The position numbers were made by a program, and so were the translations under genes. From Polytrichum commune (Eukaryota > Streptophyta > Polytrichopsida > Polytrichales > Polytrichaceae), in assembly GCA_950295325.1 (NCBI GenBank), contig OX485807.1, positions 24,959,666 through 25,023,665 on the forward strand: DNA of 64,000 bases, read 5' to 3'. Shown piece by piece: positions 22,640-34,204 of this stretch (position 1 is its first letter; each line of letters begins with the position of its first letter). The notes beneath the pieces are model-generated. The model saw only the letters and a list, made by a program, of their open reading frames with translations. It was not told where the DNA came from and searched no databases.

Positions 22640-23780
22640 CAATTTTTGAGGTTGGCCTTGTTAGGATTTGGTGCCCCATGTGAGGTGCTCTCTTTGGGCA
22701 ATTTCAATCGTCTTTATTAAAAGTAGTTCACATGCCTCAACGCATATGAGAAATGCCCACAAGTTGGGAGAGGAGCATCATCACATTTTGTGATGAAGAA
22801 CCTTTATGATTTTATGGTTTCACTTCGATTCTTCCTATGCACCAAGAGTACATAAACAAAAATCAAACAAAAATAGTATTATATTCAAAACAATACTATT
22901 GTAACCTTCACATTATTCATTAGTTATTTGATAGAGCAAGCTATGGCTCATACAATCTCACCAAGATAATAACATGCCAACCCCCCTATATTTACCCATT
23001 CCCCTACTTAATATTTTATTTTGAGATACAAAAATAGCCAACACTAATAATCAAGAGACCGAAAGACATAGTCACTTGGAGAGGAGGCCACACCCCTCCA
23101 AGGGTGTCACACTAGTTTAGGCACCGATTTAGTCTAGTGAGACCCAAAAAGAATGAATTAACAACAAAGTTGAGAAACGCCATAGGTTTTTTAACCCCCT
23201 CACCCACAAGTGTCTTGCCAACCCTCGAGCCACCAAAGCTAAAACTAACTTGAACTAAGCATGTGGGAGTTTGCCCATGTTTCATCATAACAAAAAGTAT
23301 AAGGAGAATCACCCACACTTTACAACTTCCTTGCCTTATTTGTATATTGTGTATCATCATATTAACTCTTATTTTAGTAAGTGCTTAACATTGAATTGTT
23401 TTGTGGTACTAAATGAATTGTGTGCCTAGTGTAAGTTCAATACACTCCTTGTTGAATATAGTAGGGGAAAGAGCCTACTTGCCGATGACCACTCTATTGA
23501 AACTTTGGAACATGGCCAATGGCATCATGGCTATTTTATAAATCTTCACGTAAGTGGATGTGCATATTATAAGGCAAGGAGAATGTAGGATATCCCCCAT
23601 CATTAATCACAAAATCCAAGGGGGGAAACCTCACTTACCCAAATAGCTTGAGTGAGGGGATTTTAGGCAATATTGGCTCAGTTTTCTCAATGTGAACTTT
23701 TAATGTGCTCCAAAACAATTGAAAGTGTTAGTGATGTACATGCTAATATAGCAAAGTGGCAATTTTATTAGTCATGGGCA
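22640..23780. other. No gene seen
   Basis: The minus-strand frame at 23112-23360 has no motif. The phrase cacttggagaggagg near 23075 recurs at 16740 and 48723, an old dispersed repeat. Confidence 0.45.
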
Positions 23781-23788
23781 TAGTTAGA

Positions 23789-24120
23789 CTAGAGCACACA
23801 CTGAGATGTAGAATCCAACACAAATGAGCAACTTGAATGTGGATTCGAGGCTATCACCATCTTGTCAACATTCTCATAAAATATATGCAAAATGCTTAAT
23901 GTACCGATGAGTTCAATTAAAGCAACTCCACTAATGACACAAGCACGCACTAAGTTAGGCCAAATCCTAAAAGATGTGGTGGCGTGGGCATTGCCAAATG
24001 TGTGAGCATGCAATCTTGAGAAAGCTCATAGCCTTGCCTCTATTGTCTCGCCATTCAACCACGTCACTAAATTTTCCCAAATCGTCTTCCATCTCATAAA
24101 AGTTCTATTATATTGGAGTT
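23789..24120 (-). pseudogene. Possible decayed coding sequence, family unknown
   Basis: On the minus strand one frame gives the segment EMEDDLGKFSDVVEWRDNRG followed by KAMSFLKIACSHIW before a stop. An overlapping frame then gives RIWPNLVRACVISGVALIEL. The mixed charged, aromatic and aliphatic composition is protein-like and the two could be joined by a frameshift. I cannot match it to a family; a hAT-type transposase was considered but no diagnostic motif is visible. Confidence 0.25.
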
Positions 24121-24149
24121 ATTCTCGGTGAGTATTTTGTGCATAGTAA

Positions 24150-24502
24150 GGGCATTGCCAGCCCATTCCCGGCAACGGTAACTACCGGGAACAATGAGCC
24201 CGGGCTCGGTACCCAGCCCGTTATGCACAGGGTCCCTGTAAAGCTACTCCCGCTCTCGGCACATTTTTGGAGTTTGCCGAGAGAAGTTGTCCTCCCGCTA
24301 CGCACTGCCTTATCCAAAAGTAGCTTGTGAAGCTGGGACACCTGTGTGCCGGGGGGCTATGTGGCTGGAGACATGTGTGCCGGGGGGCCCTTGCCGGGCA
24401 ATGGGCTGGACCCCCCTCCCGCCAAACCCTCCCTCCATTGAGCAGGGCTCCCTGCATCCCGCCCTGCCGGGAGCTGATGCCGGGAATGGGCTGGCGATGC
24501 CC
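24150..24502. mobile_element. GC-rich PIF/Harbinger-like MITE, 353 bp
   Basis: GGGCATTGCCAGCCCATTCC then CGGCA is inverted at the right end (TGCCGGGAATGGGCTGGCG then ATGCCC). TAA occurs on both sides (24147-24149, 24503-24505), a perfect target duplication. The element is markedly G+C-rich in an A+T-rich region, and this keeps five overlapping frames open. None is a gene. Confidence 0.85.
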
Positions 24503-25004
24503 TAAAGAGATGATATCGAAGCATTGTTGCTAAAAGAGAAATGTTGGTGGTAGAGGTTTCGCTTTGTATTAGCATCATGAGTTCGCACATGACTATTGGC
24601 GCGTGTCAAGTTGGGCCTCACTCGAATGGTGGTAACCATGACTCCGAGAGTGTTCTCTCAAACCCCATGGCCAATGTTCGGTGGAGTTGCTCTTAATCAA
24701 CTTAGGGGTCAATTTTCTCAACAAACTTTTAAGATTAAAAAGAAGGCGGAAGTGAATTAACTCCTTAAGGACCACACCATTAGTTGCACATTCCCGTATA
24801 GTATGTGGCTTGTAGGATGGGTAGTCCCTAGTAGTCCTTCATGAATGCTTATTCCACTATGATTTTTTCCCCATGCCTATACTTTAGCATACACATACGA
24901 TTGCTAACTCATTGGGGCTAATGGTGTCCAAGAATATATGTGTTCAGGATTACTGTACATCATTAACCTCAATCTAATATCATCGCCTCTTAAGCTATGT
25001 GTGA

Positions 25005-25312
25005 GCACACATGCTCGGGGGGTTCACTGGCGAAAATCGTAGAACAACATGCGATAAAAAATAGGGTCCAATATATTCATTGTAGGTAAATTTTGTAAAA
25101 AATGTACATGTAAAATAGGGGATTTTAAAATAGTGAAACATGTTTACGTGTAAAGTATCATCACATATAATATTTTCAGGCTTTTTACATGTAAAATACC
25201 ATCACCTTATAATCTTTTCTGCAAGGTAAATGACCCCCCCTCCCCAATAAATAGGTCCCGAACGCACATGTATGCAAAATATAAGAGGGAATGAACCCCC
25301 CGAGCACACATG
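25005..25312. mobile_element. TIR element, about 308 bp
   Basis: ATGCTCGGGGGGTTCACT near 25011-25028 is inverted near 25290-25307 as aatgaaccccccgagca. The interior has ttttacatgtaaaat repeats. No transposase and no clear target duplication. Confidence 0.5.
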
Positions 25313-25317
25313 AACGT

Positions 25318-26210
25318 ATTCTCCCATTGAAACCTACATCCATGAGTACAAAATATTGGGGCATGTACAAGACAATGATGGCATTCTCAATCTTGACCCC
25401 TCATGAACGGGTCATGCCTACTTCTATAAGTGTATTGTTGGGAACCATGTTGTTTGGGACCATGTTTCCTACTAGTCGAATGTAGTAACGAGCTCCTAGA
25501 TATTTAGTCTTCAGAAATTTATGTTTTGTTCAATGTTGTCTCATATCAGACAAAGAGTCCGACGTTGTAATGTAGGCCCTCTCAAGATCTTGTCAACAAG
25601 CTTATTGAACGCCCATTGAATCCCACCTAGTCAGTTGGATAGGAAGAGTTCCCCAAAACTTGTGCACATTGTCATGGCCATTACAACATATAGCATGTGT
25701 GACCAACTAAAATCTTGAGGGTTCGAGACTACTTCCACTAATTAAAAGAAGTGAAATCGTTGTTGTGGTCAAGGTTTGTTGCCACCCAACTATATCGGAT
25801 TGGGCTAGATTGCCAACATGTCCCCCTTTTACATTACTAGGGAGTACCAATTTGGTGGATGTCGAGGACTCAAAAAAATCAAATGTCATCACCTCAAAGC
25901 TAGAGACCATAATGTTCTAGACAAAACCCTTATGTCTTGACCAAGACCAGTCAAAGATGAGATAGAAACCAAACCGTCCATGGACAAAAGCCACAAGACC
26001 AACAATGTACTAAACATCTTGGTGTTTGTCTTTGTTTCCCACCATCACAATGTTTCTCCCACACCCAAATTGGTACTCTACATGCTACTATTCCTTATCA
26101 TCCCATTCATCCTCCGTCACAGGTGCACCTCATGTGTTGTCACCTTTAAGCACTTGTGATTTGGCTCTTATTATTATGGAAAGATAAAAATACACCTAAA
26201 CTTCTCGGTG
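25318..26210 (-). pseudogene. Decayed reading frame, family unknown
   Basis: A single minus-strand frame runs from about 26210 to 25318 with ten stops in about 298 codons, and the segments between look protein-like. Examples are APVTEDEWDDKE, HVEYQFGCGRNIVMVGNKDK, YIVGLVAFVHGRFGFYLIFD, GGHVGNLAQSDIVGW, GHDNVHKFWGTLPIQLTRWD and KFLKTKYLGARYYIRLVGNM. Every stop is TAG, TGA or TAA that one C-to-T change would produce from CAG, CGA or CAA, as expected of decay by cytosine deamination. No domain is recognised, and chance openness is not excluded. Confidence 0.35.
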
Positions 26211-26798
26211 ACCCTCAACCGGACTTAAAAGGGAAGCCGGAAGAAAGAATCATTCAAAGAGCAACACGTTGTACCAAAAGGCTCCATCTAACCCTAACAC
26301 AAAGAAATCATGTAAGTAGCAAAGCCAAGTAAGAAGACCATGAGCCAAAGGCCACCAACCCCATATCTCCTACAAAGACCTCTCTTGGACATTCTATTAG
26401 TATAGGAGACCCCCTTGGTAAATATTTTAGAAAGGAAAAAATACACATAGAGACACATCACCGACACCAATTACTTTAAACTAATGAAGTAACAAGATCC
26501 CCTTCACACTTACAAGACTCCCCCGGATTCTTAAATGTGCAAGATATGACATAATTCCCACAACACTCCCATAACATTTCCACAACATAGGCAACACATC
26601 AAAGAGTGGAAACTAAAGCAATCGTGGATAGAATTTGAGCAAGCACGACATTTGAACAAGAACAAATAACCAACAAAGTGTAAAATTATTTCAAAATTTC
26701 AAAATTCAAAAACAAACAAACTAGTGTGTTCTCCACAACAAACTTCACCCAAAACATGTGAACATAAATTAACCAACAACAAATTACTCCACCAACGT

Positions 26799-27034
26799 CT
26801 ACAACCATTGTAGTGCTCTGACATAGTTTGTATGCTCTGCCAACATACTATAAAGTAAATATGCCTTGCCAAAGCCCCCAATCCACCACATATATCTTTC
26901 ATAAGGCCCCACCGCTGCAAGTTGTCCCCTTGTCCACACTAACGCCACCTTCCCGTTTGGCTCACACTCCACCAACCACTTCTCAACCTCCGCTAGGTCA
27001 CCCTTCACAAGTTTTTCCTCCCCCTCTACTAGTC
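26799..27034 (-). CDS. Short hypothetical frame, possibly an exon or relic
   Basis: An open frame of 77 codons on the minus strand from about 27034 to a stop at 26799. It is unusually rich in Trp and charged residues: KGDLAEVEKWLVECEPNGKV and GPYERYMWWIGGFGKAYLLY. This composition is less like random A+T-rich translation than most frames in the window. It has no recognised domain, no clear start context, and lies about 590 bp upstream of the decayed frame on the same strand. It could be another part of the same dead gene. Confidence 0.25.
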
Positions 27035-27039
27035 AATGG

Positions 27040-28500
27040 GATGTTTGGCCTTTCTAGTAAATCCACATTGTCAGATTTGGGTAATCACTAGAGCAACACA
27101 CTACTTATTGGCAAGTGCCATTAACTCCTCCAAATCTCCTCCAAAGACTTTGATTTTCAAATGGAAAACTTTGGAGGGGCTTGGATGAAAATGCAATATG
27201 CAAATAATACCATTTTGGTTTAAACATGTCCTAAAAATAGATGGAACATCTAGAGAATTGTGAGTAGAATCTATACAATAACTTTTTGAACAAATTTTTT
27301 ACCAACTTTTTTTAAAATTTAATAAAATCACAAATGAGTTTAAAATCTATGTGTAACTAGTGATATTTAGCACAACTATATCAAAATTGATGAGTATGAT
27401 AAAGTCACATGTCACAATGGTGATTAGATGTATTCAAGTGTTGGTACTCTAAACGAGCTAACTCTCCATAGAATAAAGCTTTCAATTCTAGTTGTCAACA
27501 TGTTTTATCTTATTTAACTGAGAATATTTTTTTCATTTCTTTGCCACCTATGCGCACATGCATCTCTTTGCTTCTCTCAATACTTTTGTATGCCCCAAAT
27601 AGATTCAAACTTATGAAAAGAACTGAAAGTCTTCTCAAAGTTTTCTTGTTGTGAAATAGAGCAATACAACTTCCCTCCCTAGTTTTTTTAAGGTTACTAA
27701 CACAAATTTTGGAAGTGGTAAACATGGGAGATTGCTTCAAAAAACTTGATTTCGTCCCACTTTTAGTGACTTTACAATTAACACTAACATATTTTTCATA
27801 TATGTTTGTTTACAACTGTATACGGCATGTTGTACATGAGTTGATTTTGAACATGCCCCCTTTGGACAATTTAGCTTGAAATATCAAATCATAATCTTAA
27901 ACCCCCTATGTATGCCATCTTGAAGCCTACAATGGGCCTCTTGGACCTTAAAAAGTAGACATTGCAACATGTTAATACTCAAGCTAAATTACTTGATTTA
28001 ATGTGGGCTATTACATCTTTCACAGCTCTTAGTGTAGATTTTAACCTTTCTCGATAATTTGGTAAATAAAATGTTGTTTGATTTAAATCCTCTTTGAACC
28101 CACTATATCGTATGTTTAAACTAGTAGTATAAAAATCAATATTATCTACACAAACATGAATTATTGTGTGTTGAAAAAATATGATATCAAATTGATGTCA
28201 ACATTATACCAAACTATGAATATCTTGTGAAAAGCATTATCAATTGAAATTTAAATACTAGTTATTTATTCATCTATAAGCCACGGTATTTCTACGCAAG
28301 CCAACTTTTAGCTCACAATAAAACATATGTAAAAGACATATGATCTCTCTTGCAAACACACACACACAACTTGGAGCATTCAAATTTCATGTGTTACAAT
28401 ACATTAAGTACCATTACTATACATTGAAATACCAAACATTGCAACCGCTCGTATTATTGTTTTCCACTCTAATACATAAACCTCCTCTTTGAATTGTGAC
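27040..28500. other. No gene seen
   Basis: Strongly A+T-rich, with no frame above 76 codons and no repeat structure recognised. Confidence 0.5.
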
Positions 28501-28504
28501 GAGA

Positions 28505-28632
28505 CAGAATTCAAACACGCGCCCGAGGGGTCCCGCCTCTCCTCAGTGATGGGTGCGGTTTTCTTTTGGTTTCAATTCATTTGGCGTTGGCTGGGTTGGC
28601 CTTCTGTCTCAAAAAAAAGAAAAAAATAATAA
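28505..28632 (+). mobile_element. SINE-like element, 3' portion
   Basis: It ends ttggccttctgtctc followed by an A-rich tail (caaaaaaaagaaaaaaataa). This matches the 3' end of the SINE at 8046-8242. The upstream GC-richer body (cgcccgaggggtcccgcctc) stands out from its surroundings. A B box is not convincing, so it may be 5'-truncated or diverged. Confidence 0.5.
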
Positions 28633-28639
28633 TGTTCTT

Positions 28640-29640
28640 GGCAAGTCCATAGTTATATAACATTAGACAACATCATAGCTCACTTTCAACCTAAAAATAT
28701 TTGGAATTTTTTTTAATCTCCATACAACATGAGATCAAGCTAGTCTTTTCTTTTTTCTTTTTTTTCACTATGTTGTGTTATATTCTCGACATCTACGTGG
28801 CATGGCTCATGACCCAACCAACTGCCAACTATGTTGGGTGATGTTTTTGTTATGGTGGCGTTTGAATAGGTAAAGTTTTGGGCGAACGTTCACAACACCT
28901 ACTGATGGGGTAGGGGAGGGGGGGGGGTCAAACCGTTGGTTATTGTTGTAGAGCCCAATGATTGCTAACTTATTATCTATCGTTTCCTTAAAATCGGAAT
29001 CAAAGACCTTGACTTAGTGTAGTGAGCTTAAATTGAGATGAATTGACAACCAACCTACATGGAGGCACGGGTAGATCACTCCATTGTCAAGTTGAACACC
29101 ATGTGCGACCAAAAAACATCTTCTTTTGGTAAGTTGCACCGCCAAAATGGGTCAAAATTTTATCAAATGTTTTTCATGAGTAGATATACACAGTACCTAT
29201 GACATAGTCAAAAGTGGTAACTAAATTTGATGATTTGTTTTTTTCATAAAACATACCATTTCTAACTAGAATGACATAGAAATGAACTAAAACAATTACT
29301 AAAAAAATAAAGATGACTAAAAATTTCAAAAAAGTATACAAAAGATACTATCAATGGTTATGTATATGTAGAAAAAATATCATAAATTTTAAAATTATAT
29401 ATGGCATGTAATATAGGGGTAGCAAACTTTGTCCGCACGTGGTGTCAACTTGACAATGAAGTGACCTCCCCGTGCATGGAGGGATGTTTTTTCTTGTTAT
29501 CAACTTGGTAGGTGTTAAGAAACCAAACCATAAAATTATGGGATATCCACCATTGGGGGGGGGGGTAAAAATGTAGGGAACCATTGTATGGCAAGGTGAT
29601 TTTATGGTCCAAGCATATTTAATCCTAGATACTCTAAGAT
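28640..29640. other. No gene seen; two G homopolymers
   Basis: It contains G runs at 28918-28927 and 29555-29565. The minus-strand frame at 29351-29653 has no recognisable motif. Confidence 0.5.
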
Positions 29641-29649
29641 TTAGTCTAC

Positions 29650-29965
29650 ACAATTTATAGTATTTAGTGTCACGCGCCCTATTGGTGAATGGTCTAAACT
29701 AGATGCTTGGAGGTCTCAAAATGCCACGTCTGCTAATTATCAACATGATGTTATTTGTCAACATTAGTGACTTTTTAGAGGGAAAGTTTATTTTCATTAT
29801 GATGTTTAGTATAGCACATTGGGGTACTTGAGATGATAGTTTTGCGTTGTAATGTGCAAGGAAAGATGTTATTGAGCATACTAAAGGCAAGTGTCATGTG
29901 TTTGCATTTTAGTATGCAAGGGATAGTAACAACGAACTTGGGATATGCAAGTTTTAATTGCACCC
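29650..29965. mobile_element. Family M element, left part
   Basis: It aligns with 43602-43930: atagtatttagtgtcacgc, taaactagatgcttggagg, attggggtacttgagatgat and gtatgcaagg. The right terminal repeat seen in the 43602 copy is not obvious here, so this copy is truncated or rearranged. Confidence 0.5.
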
Positions 29966-29999
29966 CCAATGATAGATGTTGTGGACTGACAATGGTGTC

Positions 30000-31010
30000 T
30001 CAATTGCAGCTTTGAAATGAAATTCAATGAGAAAACCATACAAAAATTGTGCCACACTTATGATCCTCAAGAAGATTGTAAAAGACCAAAAACATCGTGT
30101 GAAGGGGTCTGGTCCCCCATTTCCAGTTGTTCGACACTCCGAAACTGACCAATGGATAAGATGAAACCCATGTCAAATTCGAAGCAAGATTTGCAAAGTG
30201 TATTATGCACATGGAGCTCTATTTTACCTTTACTAGTGCCAAAATGTAGTTTCCATATGAGACGCAAGTGGATCTCAACCAATGTAACATTGACACGCGG
30301 CTCAATTTGAGGGGACATAATTCAATTTGTCTAGAACAGAGAACCCCCTATGGTAGTAGAACCGATCACGATTTTCATATGAAAGAGCCATGAAGTGGAC
30401 AATGTTTTTGGCATATTGTCATAACCATAATTGTTAGGATGCAGATTATACCAAATTTTGTTTCAATAATTGACATGGAGTTCATCCAAATTTCAAATCA
30501 TTCATGACTACATTTATAAACTTACTCAAAAGAAATGTCATTAGAAAAAATTACCAAAGTAATTACCATAAGATACTATATGACACTTAATGCAACGTTT
30601 AGTGTACTCTATCGATCTGAATCTGGTACAATCATAAACACATTCATAAAATCTCTCTCAGTAATTAACCATCTCAAATTTTGTGCTTTCTTTTCTGTTT
30701 GAAGCTTCAAATTTCGAGCAGCCAAAAGGATATTAAGAGGTAAAAGTACTTGCAGTTGCGGTAACTTAATTACTAGAAGGGGGCCGCAAACGGTAAAAAA
30801 AAATACCTTGACTTACATTTGGTCATTAAATGCAAGGAATCATGCAAGCGATTCTTGCAGGCCTGCAGGGCATGTGAAATTAGAAGGCATATATCACTGC
30901 TTCAAAAACATTCACTAAAATCCACTCCATTTTGAGTACAAAATTCCAACATGATTGAGTGAAGAAGATTGCAATGTTTATGGTATTTTAGTGTCACTCA
31001 ATGCTCAGTC
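30000..31010. other. No gene seen; family B-like ends
   Basis: Ends resembling family B/M termini occur near 30580-30605 (gacacttaatgcaacgtttag) and 30975-31010, but they could not be paired into one element. Confidence 0.4.
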
Positions 31011-31017
31011 ACATACT

Positions 31018-31090
31018 AAATGTGTGGAATATTCTGTAGAATATTTCTAGTCCCACAGAACACTGTTGTGGATCTGAATAATGTTATGAA
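31018..31090. mobile_element. Family F foldback element, half copy
   Basis: gtggaatattctgtagaata, tagtcccacagaaca and gatctgaataatgttatgaa match the right arm of the 19583 element. The left arm is missing. Confidence 0.55.
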
Positions 31091-31849
31091 GTGCAGTTGT
31101 ATACGTTCTATAATGTTCAAAGAGATCCACTCTTTGTTTTAAGAAATGAAATGTACAGTAAGAAGTAACTGCATCTCGTAGTTTCAAACAAGTGATAGTA
31201 GATGCCATGAATGATACAATGTAGTGTAGCAAGGGTTGATTTGACAAACATGGTAAAGTGGACCGAAATAGTGCCCCGGTATACTAAAACCATAATCTTT
31301 CTAGTCAAAGGCCTAAAAGTAGTAGGAAAGTGTTGTTTATGACGACCTTTATTATTGTGTTAAATACTCAAATGTAGAATATGAAGTTGAGATCTTCAAT
31401 GCTTCTCATTAAAAGTGATGCTCAAAAGCAAATGATTGAATCTAAGTTTGAACATAGATTTCATGACCTTGACTATCTTGAAGTTGGATTTTTTTTTCAT
31501 ATTCCTTGAATTCATCATGTACTTGAGGGCACCATCACAAAACTTTGTAGAAAGCCATTGATTTTATGGTATTTTATGGTATTTAAAACAAATTCTAGAC
31601 AGTCGCTTGTTTAATATCACCTCCTTGCACACCACTTGCACCATCTCTTAAAACATGTAGATTCTTCTTGGAATTTTGTGTGTAGATCAACATGTTCCTT
31701 CAAATGTCTATGATTTTTTTTCTTTTCTCTTCACAAAACTCAAAGTTAGTATATAAAATTGAATCACTTTCACTCAACACCAGGCATGAATCAGGAGCCG
31801 TCCACTTTACCGTGCTTGTACCCCTATCGCCACAAAATGCGGGTCTAAT

Positions 31850-31942
31850 ATTCCTTCTCCTTCTTCCCCCTTTCCCCCTTTTCCCCCTTTTCCCCCTTTT
31901 CTTTTTTCTTTTTTCTTCTTTTTCTTCTTCTTCTTCCTTCTT
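31850..31942. repeat. Pyrimidine-rich low-complexity tract
   Basis: Repeats of tttcccc and ttcttc on the plus strand. The frames 31692-31958 (Phe/Pro/Ser-rich) and 31807-31995 (Lys/Gly-rich) are its translation and not proteins. Confidence 0.85.
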
Positions 31943-32195
31943 CTTCCCAGCCTCCTAGCTAGTATGATGCAGTGGACTTGATTCACGGGTAGCATGTGAG
32001 CTCATAAAGTTCCTTCCCCAATTCAATCTGTGCTCGTGACCAAATCAGCACCATATCCAAAATGCCATGCACAAGCTATATCGCTACTCCCAATCTTAGG
32101 CCCCAAATTAGGGCCCAACAATGGGCTTCTAACTTAACCTTGACAAGTCCTGGGACGCCCCGCATTCATGCGCATGCCTCCTTTCAAAGTGTTAT

Positions 32196-32241
32196 ATAAT
32201 GTATATGTGTATGTATGTATGTGTGTATGTGTATGTGTATG

Positions 32242-32278
<37 letters not shown>

Positions 32279-32300
32279 GTGTATATGTGTGTGTGTGGCC
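32196..32300. repeat. (GTATAT)n / (GT)n compound microsatellite
   Basis: A run of gtatgt and gtatat units followed by (gt)n and then gaagaa-rich DNA. The three long frames over 32134-32435 are purely repetitive (YTYTYT, YMYMYM, QQQQ). Confidence 0.9.
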
Positions 32301-32342
32301 GGGAAGTAGTGAAGAAGATGATGAAGAAGAAGAAGAAGAAGC

Positions 32343-32712
32343 AAGAAGCAAGCATTCGTATATGCCCCTCCTTTGCTCCCGGCTAGTGGTTTGATGAGGA
32401 GATTGTTGTTGTTGTTGTTGTTGTTGTTGTAACATCGAATTAAGAACTCAGTGTATTATGTACACTAACAAGAAGCAAGCATTCGTATATGCCCCTCCTT
32501 TGCTCCCGGCTAGTGGTTTGATGAGGAGATTGTTGTTGTTGTTGTTGTTGTAACATCGAATTAAGAACTCGGTGTATTATGTACACTAACAAGAAGCAAG
32601 CATTCGTATATGCCCCTCCTTCGCTCCCGGCTAGTGGTTTGATGAGGAGATTGTTGTTGTTGTTGTTGCTGTAACATCGAATTAAGAACTCGGTGTATTA
32701 TGTACACTAAAT
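32343..32712. repeat. Three-unit minisatellite, 121-127 bp unit
   Basis: Units start at 32343, 32470 and 32591 with aagaagcaagcattcgtata, continue with gctcccggctagtggtttga and a (GTT)n tract, and end ggtgtattatgtacactaa. The units are nearly identical and differ mainly in GTT count and one or two bases, so the duplication is recent. The last unit ends exactly where a family B TIR begins. Confidence 0.9.
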
Positions 32713-33103
32713 ATATTGTACTTAGTGGCACCACATTCTAGTTGCCTTGCTCGATGCTATGTGTAAACCGCACATGGAGTGTCATCGACATGAAATGTAA
32801 ACCCTAACGTTATTTGTCGATCCTTGTAGAAGGTTTTGGGCATCGTAGGGTTTGCAATCGGTTTCTAAGTGATTTCGCGTCCAAATTTCAATCGTCCATG
32901 ACAACATTTCATTGCCGAAGTGTTGGGGGTTCCAAAGTATACCAAACTTTGGTTTCAATGATTGACGATTGGATGAATTAGAAGTAAGTTGGGATGATAG
33001 TACTTGTAATAAGAACTTATTCATGAGAAGAAGTGTTACTAGAGAAGTGACCACATTGACATGAGACACCATATGACATTGAATGCAATATTTATTTGTA
33101 GTG
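32703..33103. mobile_element. Family B element, long form, diverged
   Basis: Left end TACACTAAATATATTGTACT then TAGTGGCACC; right end catatgacattgaatgcaat then atttatttgtagtg. The interior shares taaaccc, ttatttgtc, ccttgt and atttcaatcgtccatgacaa with 55422-55786 and 62669-63077. Confidence 0.55.
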
Positions 33104-33109
33104 ACGGGA

Positions 33110-34200
33110 GGCTTCCTCTTCTATGGTTAGGAGCAAATCGAGAGGGTGTGTTTGGTGATCCTTACCACGGGGGTAGGTTAGCACAAAAAAATAAAATAAA
33201 AATGGAAAGCCCCAAGGGTTTACATGCTTCAACTTGATTCTTAAATTGGGGTCAACAACCCCCAATCAAAATGAAATTGGTTTCAAAGGCAAGGAAGCCA
33301 AGAGATTTATAAGACTAGAAGTACATCAAGGTGGGGTCTAGAAAACTGATTCCCTAAAGCAATGTTGTGCAATGGTTATGGGGAGATAACAATTGATATC
33401 AACTTAATGATCTAGTTGGAATAGAAAGACCCGAGACTACCAAGCGTTACAATTGTTATAAGGTAGGAAATCTATCACTAATGGAGTCATGCGTGGGACA
33501 CCATGACACAAAGTATGCATCAATTATCAATTGCATTATAAGAGCAAAAGTGGCATAGCATTTTATCTCTAGGGATTGAGAAGTTGGCCACTAGCTAGTT
33601 TTGATGGCGAGTCTATGAATTGAGGTACGGTAAACAACAATGATTTTGCGTTGGGTGGAGACAAGGTTTGCTTCAAATATTCTTCACATTTGTAGTTGAG
33701 AAAGTCCTTAAGGTGAAGGTAGTCTACTTTTCTATCCTGCGAGGTGAAAAGGGGTCCTTTCTTTGAGCTAGAAAGGGTTGCTTGAGAGTATCAAGTATGC
33801 TTTTTTTATGGCATTGAAATGTCATGGGTTTCCCATTGTGGTAGACCTCATGATGCCTTTCAAATGGTTATCGTTTTGTGCCAAGTGTCAAATTCTTGTT
33901 CACCCAAGTGACCAAAATGAGGATGCTTGACAAACTAATCAAAAGGAGGGTAGGTGGGCTAGACGTGGTTGGAAACCTATAGCCAACTCAGGTGAATATA
34001 ATTTCATTGGAAGTTTTCCAAATTTTACCAACAATATGTGATAAAAGTGAATGAACAACAAACTTGGGAGGGGCAAGTCTCCATGGCACCTTGTGTAGTA
34101 GGTCACTAAATGGAAATCCCAATCAAGACATGCATGAAGTGGAGAAGTAGTTGCACACTAGAACTTCGTGGCATCTAGTCAACTCACCTATTGGGTAGGT
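33110..34200. other. No gene seen; possible 3' part of the adjacent LINE
   Basis: No supported frame. It lies downstream of the minus-strand LINE relic (34205-35330) and could include its 3' untranslated region, but no poly(A) end or target duplication was found. Confidence 0.35.
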
Positions 34201-34204
34201 GGAT

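Noticed and set aside
25707-25737. B-box-like gggttcgaga as a second SINE or tRNA
   Set aside because: The match to GGTTCGANNCC fails at the final bases, with no A box, tail or flanking duplication.
32134-32435. Tyr/Thr-, Met/Tyr- and Gln-rich frames
   Set aside because: Direct translation of the GTATAT, GT and GTT microsatellites.
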